Source: JAIBJN01 sp035461525 (GTDB lineage: Bacteria > Actinomycetota > Thermoleophilia > Gaiellales > Gaiellaceae). Taken from it: 11,518 nt of DNA. Position numbers and translations under genes: made by a program. Shown in pieces: positions 6,515 to 11,518 of this stretch. Position 1 is the stretch's first letter. Every line of letters starts with the position of its first letter. The notes under the pieces are model-generated. The model was not told the DNA's origin. It made no database searches and was given only the letters and a program-made list of their open reading frames with translations. The stretch spans positions 1-11,518 of the forward strand of contig DATHVD010000100.1 in assembly GCA_035461525.1 (NCBI GenBank). Reading direction: 5' to 3'.

Positions 6515-6641
6515 GCCCGTCGCCGAAGACAGCCGGCAGCCCCACGGGGCGTAAGACCTGCCGAGGCGGTTCGAGCGAGGAGATCGCCTCTGCTCGTGCC
6601 CGCCCGGAAGGCGGGCACGAATCGTTCGAGGAGGTGATCAG
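6515..6641 (+). promoter_or_regulatory. Ribosomal protein L10 leader with alternative SD-sequestering pairing
   Basis: Position, length and the GCCGAAGAC motif (6522–6530) fit the L10 leader family, an mRNA structure bound by L10 (with L12) to limit rplJ/rplL synthesis. Visible pairings are: GGCAG/CTGCC (6535–6539 with 6558–6562) around a small GCCC/GGGC hairpin (6539–6550), and an 11-bp GC hairpin 6594–6604 with 6610–6620. The segment GATCGCCTC (6582–6590) can pair either back to GAGGCGGTT (6563–6571) or forward to GAGGTGATC (6631–6639), which is the ribosome-binding site. The first leaves the site free, the second hides it. The leader identity is family knowledge; the switch is inferred from complementarity. 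Confidence 0.8.
6630..6639 (+). promoter_or_regulatory. Extended Shine–Dalgarno of rplJ
   Basis: GGAGGTGATC is a 10-nt uninterrupted complement of the usual 16S rRNA 3' tail, with GGAGG 7 nt before the ATG. It is much longer than the other ribosome sites in the window, and suits a gene whose initiation is strong but switchable. Confidence 0.85.
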
Positions 6642-7280
6642 ATGCTGAGAAAGGACAAGGAGCAGGTCGTCGAGCGGCTCGCGGAGCGCCTGCGCGCGTC
6701 CGAGACGCTCATCCTGGCCGACTACCGCGGCCTCTCGGTGAGCGAGCTCGATGAGGTGCGCACGAAGCTCCTCGAGCACGGCGCGCGCTTCTCGGTCGTC
6801 AAGAACACGCTCACGAAGCGGGCGGCCGAGGAGGCGGGGCTGGAGGGCCTGGCGGCCCTCCTCGAGGGCCCCACGGCCATCGCGTTCGTCGGCGACGGCG
6901 ACATGGCCGCGGTGGCGAAGACCCTGAACGACACCGCGCGCAAGACGAAGGTGCTCGAGATCAAGGGCGGTGTCCTGCAGGGCGCCCCGATGGGAGCCGA
7001 GCAGGTCGTCGAGCTCGCCTCGCTCCCGCCGCTGGACGTGCTCCAGGGGCAGGTGCTGGGCGCGATCGTCGGGCCGCTGAACGCGATTGTCGGGCTCTTC
7101 GCCGCACCGCTCCAGGACTTCGTCGGGCTGATCGACGCCCGCATCGAGCAGCTCGGCGAGGCCGAGCCCGCGCCGGCCGAGGCGGAGGCCGCTCCCGAGG
7201 AGCCCGGGGCCGAGGCCGCGGAGCCCGCCGCCGGCGAGACATCCGCAGAGACATCCGAAGACGAGACGAAGGAGGAGTAG
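6642..7280 (+). CDS. rplJ: 50S ribosomal protein L10
   Basis: 212-residue base of the ribosomal stalk; its C-terminal helix carries L7/L12 dimers, and with L12 it binds its own mRNA leader. Residues 1–170 are the normal L10 core: LRKDKEQVVERL, LADYRGLSV at 25–33, FSVVKNTLTKRAAEEAG at 50–66, then an L12-binding helix at about 135–171 ending IDARIEQL. Residues 173–212 are a low-complexity Ala/Glu/Pro tail not found in the E. coli protein (165 residues) and probably disordered. Start ATG is fixed by the extended Shine–Dalgarno. The rplL gene begins 2 bp after the stop, with its ribosome site inside the rplJ tail codons. Confidence 0.97.
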   Translation: MLRKDKEQVVERLAERLRASETLILADYRGLSVSELDEVRTKLLEHGARFSVVKNTLTKRAAEEAGLEGLAALLEGPTAIAFVGDGDMAAVAKTLNDTARKTKVLEIKGGVLQGAPMGAEQVVELASLPPLDVLQGQVLGAIVGPLNAIVGLFAAPLQDFVGLIDARIEQLGEAEPAPAEAEAAPEEPGAEAAEPAAGETSAETSEDETKEE

Positions 7281-7282
7281 CG

Positions 7283-7675
<393 letters not shown>

Positions 7676-7701
7676 CCCGGTAGGTCGACCCCGGCCGACG
7701 A

Positions 7702-7729
7702 GCGAGGGGCGCCTCCAGGCGCCCCTCGC
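7702..7729 (+). terminator. GC-rich terminator hairpin after rplL
   Basis: GCGAGGGGCGCCT (7702–7714) pairs perfectly with AGGCGCCCCTCGC (7717–7729): a 12–13 bp stem with a very small loop. Only a weak T content (CGTTCGCTTGC) follows, as is usual for high-GC actinobacteria that lack long U-tracts. It lies between two converging genes and could stop both. Confidence 0.7.
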
Positions 7730-7738
7730 CGTTCGCTT

Positions 7739-7753
7739 GCAACAGGCTGTTGC
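7739..7753. repeat. 15-bp perfect palindrome GCAACAG-G-CTGTTGC
   Basis: Two 7-bp arms around one central base, between the rplL terminator and the stop of the minus-strand gene. It could be a protein-binding site, or the descending part of a bidirectional termination region; a second small hairpin, GCGCCC/GGGCGC (7756–7761 with 7770–7775), follows directly and spans the minus-strand stop codon. Confidence 0.5.
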
Positions 7754-7760
7754 CTGCGCC

Positions 7761-8474
7761 CTAGAGAACGGGCGCTTCCGGGGACGCAGGCCGGGAGGAC
7801 TTGTCCGGCTCGGACGGGTCGGGCGCCCAGAAGGGCGGGCCGCCGCCGTGGGGGCCGCGTCCGTGAGGACCGGGGACGGTGCCCTCGACGAGGTCGTCGA
7901 TGCGCTCCTCGATCCGGTCGAGGAATGCGTCCGCCTGCTCGCGCGAGAGCCGGCCGGCCTCCACCGCCTCGTCCAGGCGCTGGCGCGTCGCGCCGAGCAT
8001 CGTCTGCCGGAGCCCGTCCACCGACTTGCCCTCGGCCTCCGCGATGTCGGCGAGCGACTCTCCGTCGTGGAGGCGCTCCCGCAGCTCGGCCGCCGTGAGT
8101 CCGAGGTAGGCGGCAGCCGCGGAGAGGTCGCTGCCGAGGCCCGGCCCGCCGTGGTGGAAGCCGCCCGGCCCCGGGAAGCCGCCGAAGCCGGGCCCGAGGA
8201 GACGGGAGGCATCGCCGGACTCGATGCGCGAGCGAAGCTCGCCCGCCTGCTCCTCCGTGATCCGGCCCTCCTCGAGCGCGGCATCCACCTGCTCGAGGGC
8301 GGCGGCCTTCGCCGCGTCCTCGAGCTCCCCCGGGGAGACGCCCAGGTGGCGGGCGACCGCATCGAGGAAGGACGAGGAGGAGTCGGCGTCCGAGGCCGCG
8401 ACGGCTGCGCCGCCGGCCACGAGCGCGAGGCCGGCGACCGCGAGGGCCATCGTCTTCCAGCCGAGAGCACGCAT
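7761..8474 (-). CDS. Secreted helical repeat protein with (L/I)(T/S)xEQ motifs, function unknown
   Basis: 237 residues, start ATG at 8474 with AAAGGA (complement of 8483–8488) 8 nt upstream. Residues 1–27 are a signal peptide (RALGWK, hydrophobic core, AAVAA). Two related helical units follow: 35–86 (LGVSPGELED … ALEQVDAALEEGRITEEQAGEL) and 117–198 (LGLTAAELRERLHDGESLADIAEAEG … RLDEAVEAGRLSREQADAF). They are joined by a Gly/Pro/His linker (94–114) and end in a second such stretch (202–216) and a Pro-rich tail. Such LT-EL / GKSLADIA / LTQEQAD units occur in many uncharacterised secreted proteins of Gram-positives; the ITEEQ and LSREQ motifs recall the LTxxQ of CpxP/Spy chaperones. It is the second gene after the HtrA-like protease (17 bp gap), so probably co-transcribed. 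A role as envelope-stress chaperone or signal modulator is inference. Confidence 0.85.
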   Translation of the reverse strand: MRALGWKTMALAVAGLALVAGGAAVAASDADSSSSFLDAVARHLGVSPGELEDAAKAAALEQVDAALEEGRITEEQAGELRSRIESGDASRLLGPGFGGFPGPGGFHHGGPGLGSDLSAAAAYLGLTAAELRERLHDGESLADIAEAEGKSVDGLRQTMLGATRQRLDEAVEAGRLSREQADAFLDRIEERIDDLVEGTVPGPHGRGPHGGGPPFWAPDPSEPDKSSRPASPEAPVL

Positions 8475-8491
8475 GGCGCAGGTCCTTTCGT

Positions 8492-9913
8492 CTAGGAGGG
8501 TCGGGTCGCGAGGGTGACGTCGACCGTGCGCGTCTGGCCCGCGCGGACGACGGTCAGCGAGACGGTGTCGCCGGGACGCCTGGCCGCGATCGCGTTCTGA
8601 AGCTCCTCCGCGGTCGCGATCGCCTCGCCGTCGACGGCCGTGATCACGTCCCCGCCCGTCGGGTAGGCGACGCCGTCGACGACGTCGGAGCCGGTGGCGG
8701 CGCCGAGCTCGGACTCCGCCGCGGGCGAGCCCTCGCGCACCTGCGCGACGGCTGCGCCGGCGGCCCCGCCCAGATCGGCCGCTGCGTCCTCGGGCACCGT
8801 CTCGACGCTCACGCCCAGGAAGGCGTGCTCGACCGAGCCGGACTCGAGGAGTTGCGAGACGACGTCCTCGACCGTGCTCGAGGGGACCGCGAAGCCGATG
8901 CCGACGTTCCCGCCCGAATCGCTCTCGATCTGCGAGTTGACGCCCACCACCTCGGCGCGCCTGTTCAGGAGCGGGCCGCCCGAGTTGCCCCGGTTGATGG
9001 CGGCGTCCGTCTGGATCGCGTCGGGGATCGCGAAGCCGTTCGGCGCCGTGATGCGCCTGTCGAGCGCGCTGACGATCCCGCTCGTCACGGTCTCCGCGAG
9101 ACCGAACGGGCTGCCGATGGCCACGACCTCCTCACCGACCTCGAGCGCTTCGGAGTCGCCCAGCGCCAGCGGGTGGAGCGCGTCGACAGGTGCGTCGATC
9201 TCGAGGAGCGCGAGGTCGGTGGAGGCGTCGCTGCCGACGAGGCGCGCGTCGTAAGTGGAGCCGTCGGCGAGCCGGACCTCGATCGAGGTCGCGCCGTCCA
9301 CGACGTGGTGGTTCGTGACCACGCGGCCCTGGTCGTCGTAGACGAAGCCCGAGCCCTGGCCGCGCGTCGGCGGCTCGTCCTGGCCGAACGGGGAGACGTC
9401 GCCCGAGCCGCCCGTGACGGCGATCTCGACGACGCCGTCGGCGACGGCGCGGTAGACCTCGCTGACGCTGAGGTTCTCGCCGGGCGACGCGGCGGGCGTC
9501 GCGCTCGCGTCCGCCGGGGACTCCACGACCGTCGTGGTCGCCGCCCCCTCGGACGTGAGCGTTGCGGTCACGGCCGCGCCGAGCGCTCCGCCTGCGACCG
9601 CCGCCGCGGCCACTGCCGCGATCGCGAGCGCGGCTGGGCGGCGGCGGCGCGGCGGCTCAGCCGCCGCGACGGGGGGAGGAGACGCAGCAGGGGGAGGAGG
9701 CGCCGGCGCGGAAGGCGGAGCGGCCGCCTCGGGGGCCGCCGGCGGGGCCGGTAGCTCGAACGTCTCGGTCTCCTCGGCGCCGGCCTCGGGGGGTTTCGCG
9801 CCGGGCGGCCGGCCGACGGTCTCGGCGTCCTCGACCGGCGTCTCGGAGCGGTCCGGCTCCGGTGCGGAGGCGTCGGGCCGCTCGGGCTCTGGGGTGCTCT
9901 TCTCGGTAGGCAT
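8492..9913 (-). CDS. HtrA/PepD-like membrane-anchored serine protease with PDZ domain
   Basis: 473 residues. Residues 1–90 are a cytoplasmic Pro/Ala/Glu-rich low-complexity region, RRRR at 89–92 sets topology, and 94–117 is one membrane anchor. Outside are an S1C trypsin-like domain (about 148–355) with triad H203 (TNHHVV), D233 (STDLALLEI) and S311 (GNSGGPLL), and one PDZ domain (about 363–470, FLGVSVE … GGDVITAVDGE). The layout matches mycobacterial PepD/HtrA proteins, which degrade or refold damaged extracytoplasmic proteins. The PDZ carries about 14 extra residues (404–418) between SPAAES and GGDVI, replacing the usual tight AGL-x-x-GD turn. The ATG at 9913 has no Shine–Dalgarno; it lies 6 nt after a hexamer placed as a -10 element, suggesting a leaderless mRNA. 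Four 11-bp-spaced repeats upstream suggest control by the divergent response regulator. Confidence 0.95.
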   Translation of the reverse strand: MPTEKSTPEPERPDASAPEPDRSETPVEDAETVGRPPGAKPPEAGAEETETFELPAPPAAPEAAAPPSAPAPPPPAASPPPVAAAEPPRRRRPAALAIAAVAAAAVAGGALGAAVTATLTSEGAATTTVVESPADASATPAASPGENLSVSEVYRAVADGVVEIAVTGGSGDVSPFGQDEPPTRGQGSGFVYDDQGRVVTNHHVVDGATSIEVRLADGSTYDARLVGSDASTDLALLEIDAPVDALHPLALGDSEALEVGEEVVAIGSPFGLAETVTSGIVSALDRRITAPNGFAIPDAIQTDAAINRGNSGGPLLNRRAEVVGVNSQIESDSGGNVGIGFAVPSSTVEDVVSQLLESGSVEHAFLGVSVETVPEDAAADLGGAAGAAVAQVREGSPAAESELGAATGSDVVDGVAYPTGGDVITAVDGEAIATAEELQNAIAARRPGDTVSLTVVRAGQTRTVDVTLATRPS

Positions 9914-9919
9914 GCCGTC

Positions 9920-9925
9920 ATGGCA
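9920..9925 (-). promoter_or_regulatory. Possible -10 position for the htrA-like operon (TGCCAT, weak)
   Basis: By itself TGCCAT is only a 3-of-6 match. It is listed because it occupies the same place as the regulator's hexamer: 10 nt after the last repeat of its array and exactly 6 nt before the start codon. A poor -10 would be expected for an activator-dependent promoter. Confidence 0.35.
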
Positions 9926-9935
9926 GCAGCGAGGC

Positions 9936-9975
9936 CTAAGAGCAACCTGAGGCTCGACTAAGAAGAGGCTAAGAA
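9936..9975 (-). promoter_or_regulatory. Four 11-bp-spaced response-regulator boxes facing htrA
   Basis: Read on the minus strand: TTCTTAG (9975–9969), TTCTTAG (9964–9958), GCCTCAG (9953–9947) and CTCTTAG (9942–9936), each separated by 4 nt, so the period is exactly 11 bp. The consensus is YYCTYAG. OmpR/PhoB-family dimers bind direct repeats of this period, one helical turn apart. The last copy ends 22 nt before the htrA ATG. Confidence 0.7.
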
Positions 9976-9982
9976 GGGCCGG

Positions 9983-10000
9983 CTCTCAGCTTCCTCTCAG
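9983..10000 (+). promoter_or_regulatory. Two 11-bp-spaced response-regulator boxes facing the regulator gene
   Basis: CTCTCAG-CTTC-CTCTCAG: two identical 7-mers with a 4-nt spacer, the layout of a Pho box. They end 10 nt before the CACAAT hexamer and thus cover the -35 region, as class II activator sites do. This suggests autoregulation by the downstream response regulator. Confidence 0.7.
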
Positions 10001-10010
10001 GTCGAGGACG

Positions 10011-10016
10011 CACAAT
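10011..10016 (+). promoter_or_regulatory. Candidate -10 element (CACAAT) of the regulator gene, leaderless
   Basis: CACAAT matches TATAAT at 4 of 6 positions and ends 6 nt before the GTG at 10023, so transcription would start at or next to the start codon. No Shine–Dalgarno is present upstream of this GTG, which agrees with leaderless translation, common in Actinomycetota. Confidence 0.5.
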
Positions 10017-10022
10017 GGGCGC

Positions 10023-10700
10023 GTGACGATCCTCGTCGTCGACGACGAAGCCGCGGTGCGGGACGCCCTCCGCCGCGCCCTCGAGCTCGAGCGCTACCGC
10101 GTCGAGATGGCCGCCGACGGCATCGAGGCCCTCGAGCGCCTCCGCTCGGGCGCGAGCGAGCCGGACGCCATCCTCCTCGACGTCCTCATGCCGGGCCTGG
10201 ACGGGCTCGAGGTGTGCCGCACGCTGCGGCGGGAGGGGAGCAGCGTGCCCATCCTGATGCTCACGGCCCGGGCGGAGGTGTCCGACCGGGTCGCCGGCCT
10301 CGACGCCGGCGCCGACGACTACCTCCTCAAGCCCTTCGCGCTCGAGGAGCTCCTCGCGCGCCTGCGCGCGCTCCTACGCCGGAGCGGGGACGGGGGCGCG
10401 GAGCCCCTCCGCTTCGCCGGCCTCGAGCTCGACCTCGCGACGCGCGAGGCGCGGCGCGACGGCGCGCCGATCGCGCTGACGCGGACCGAGTTCTCGCTGC
10501 TCGAGCTCTTCCTCCGCAACCCGCGGCAGGTGCTCACGCGCTCCCTCATCTTCGAGCGGGTGTGGGGCTACGACTTCGGCGCGAGCTCCAACTCGCTCGA
10601 CGTGTACGTCGGCTACCTCCGCCGCAAGACCGAGGCGGGTGGGAAGCCCAGGCTCATCCACACCGTGCGCGGCGTCGGCTACGCGCTGCGGGAGGGATGA
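10023..10700 (+). CDS. MprA-like OmpR-family response regulator
   Basis: 225-residue cytoplasmic DNA-binding regulator. The receiver domain (1–118) has acidic D7/D8, phosphoacceptor D53 (ILLDVLMP), T81 (LTA) and K103 (LLKPF). The winged-helix domain (about 130–223) shows LTRTEFSLLELF, VLTRSLIFERVWGYDF, the recognition-helix region NSLDVYVGYLRRKTEAGG and the closing RLIHTVRGVGYALRE. These blocks closely resemble mycobacterial MprA, which with MprB responds to envelope stress and controls pepD, an HtrA-type protease gene; here such a gene lies divergently. Start is GTG at 10023, no Shine–Dalgarno, probably leaderless. Two boxes just upstream suggest autoregulation. The stop overlaps the kinase start (ATGA). 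MprA orthology is inferred from remembered sequence. Confidence 0.95.
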   Translation: MTILVVDDEAAVRDALRRALELERYRVEMAADGIEALERLRSGASEPDAILLDVLMPGLDGLEVCRTLRREGSSVPILMLTARAEVSDRVAGLDAGADDYLLKPFALEELLARLRALLRRSGDGGAEPLRFAGLELDLATREARRDGAPIALTRTEFSLLELFLRNPRQVLTRSLIFERVWGYDFGASSNSLDVYVGYLRRKTEAGGKPRLIHTVRGVGYALREG

Positions 10701-11518
10701 GCTTTCGCGCGCGCATCGCGCTCGCGTCGGCGGGCGCCGTGGCGATCGCGGTGGTCGTCGCGTCGGCCGTCGTCTACGTCGCCGTCCGCAGCGAGCTGCG
10801 CGGGCAGGTCGACGACGCGCTCCGCGAGCGGGCGGCCGCGGTCGCCGAGACGCGCGCCCACCCGGGAGAGATCTTCCCGCGGATCCCGGCACCGGTGCTC
10901 GGCGGAGCCGCCGGCTACTTCCAGGTCGTGCGCCGGGACGGCCGGGTCTTCCGGCCGGCCGGCGACGACCTGGCGCTGCCGGTCTCGACGCGCACGCTCG
11001 GCGTCGCGGGCCAGACGGAGTCTCCGTACTTCGAGGACGCGAGGGTCGCCGGCACGCACGTGCGGATCCTCACCGTCGACCTCTCCCCCGACGGCTACGC
11101 GATCCAGATCGCGCGCCCACTCACCGAGGTCGACGACCTGCTCGGCCGCGTGCGCACGATCCTGCTCCTCGTCTCCCTCGGCGGCGTCGGGCTCGCGGCT
11201 GCACTCGGGCTGGCCGTCTCCCGCACCGCGCTCGCGCCGGTCCGGCGCCTGACGGAGGCGACCGAGGAGGTGACGGCGACGCGCGACCTCTCGCGGCGCA
11301 TGGAGGACGGCGCCCGCGACGAGCTGGGGCGGCTCGCGGCGAGCTTCAACACCATGCTCGCGACGCTCGAGGACTCGGCCCGCTCCCAGCGGCGACTCGT
11401 CGCCGACGCCTCGCACGAGCTCCGCACGCCCCTCACGAGCCTGCGGACGAACATCGAGGTCCTCGCCCGCGCCGAGGACATGGCGCCCGCCGAGCGGGAG
11501 CGGCTGCTCGCCGACGTC
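10697..11518 (+). CDS. MprB-like sensor histidine kinase (3' partial)
   Basis: 274 codons are visible; the frame is open to the right edge, so the catalytic ATPase domain lies outside. Residues 7–30 are the first membrane segment, 31–152 an extracytoplasmic sensor region, about 154–176 the second segment and 177–229 a HAMP domain (ALAPVRRLTEATEEV … DELGRLAASFNTML). The dimerisation/phosphoacceptor domain follows, with the H-box RLVADASHELRTPLTSLRTN; the phosphorylated His is H240. This H-box strongly resembles MprB. The ATG at 10697 overlaps the regulator stop as ATGA, and GGGAGGG directly precedes it, so translation is probably coupled. It is the expected partner of the upstream regulator in sensing envelope damage. 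Confidence 0.93.
   Translation, partial: MSFRARIALASAGAVAIAVVVASAVVYVAVRSELRGQVDDALRERAAAVAETRAHPGEIFPRIPAPVLGGAAGYFQVVRRDGRVFRPAGDDLALPVSTRTLGVAGQTESPYFEDARVAGTHVRILTVDLSPDGYAIQIARPLTEVDDLLGRVRTILLLVSLGGVGLAAALGLAVSRTALAPVRRLTEATEEVTATRDLSRRMEDGARDELGRLAASFNTMLATLEDSARSQRRLVADASHELRTPLTSLRTNIEVLARAEDMAPAERERLLADV

Overview
The window is GC-rich bacterial chromosome, almost entirely coding, with GTG starts and several promoters that appear to give leaderless or nearly leaderless mRNAs. The MprA/MprB-like two-component pair, the L33–SecE–NusG–L11–L1–L10–L7/L12 order and the short-form NusG point to Actinomycetota. A decayed extracellular domain with a WYVWP motif resembles repeats I associate with Thermoleophilia (Gaiella/Solirubrobacter-like lineages). 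The class is an inference; the phylum is fairly safe.

Layout. (1) 2–1120 (+) is an MFS transporter cut by the left edge. It converges with a MOT1-type sulfate/molybdate permease (1117–2283, −), and the two stop codons share a palindromic CTAG. (2) Divergent from the permease, with only 4 bp between start codons, is a CstB-like persulfide dioxygenase–pseudorhodanese–rhodanese fusion (2288–3667, +), suggesting a small sulfur-handling locus. (3) An elongator tRNA-Met(CAU) (3703–3776) is followed by a degenerate minus-strand gene remnant (about 3774–4064) and a promoter/leader region. (4) 4309–7675 (+) is the translation/secretion cluster rpmG–secE–nusG–rplK–rplA–[L10 leader]–rplJ–rplL. The genes are nearly all overlapping or separated by a few bases. 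The only sizeable gap, 6501–6641, is an L10 leader in which one segment can pair with either of two partners, one of which is the rplJ Shine–Dalgarno. A long GC hairpin ends the cluster; rpoB does not follow rplL in this window. (5) 7761–9913 (−) holds an HtrA/PepD-like membrane-anchored PDZ protease followed, 17 bp downstream, by a small secreted helical repeat protein. (6) 10023–11518 (+) holds an MprA-like response regulator and an MprB-like sensor kinase, cut by the right edge.

Regions 5 and 6 read as one envelope-stress module. The two-component system and the protease diverge from a 109-bp intergenic region packed with 7-mers (YYCTYAG) at exact 11-bp spacing: four facing htrA and two facing the regulator. 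Both arrays end at the same distance from a possible -10 hexamer and start codon. This is the layout of PhoB/OmpR-family boxes and suggests the regulator controls itself and the protease operon. The secreted protein, with two (L/I)(T/S)xEQ motifs, is a candidate CpxP/Spy-like partner. That combination and the promoter architecture are the most interesting content of the window.
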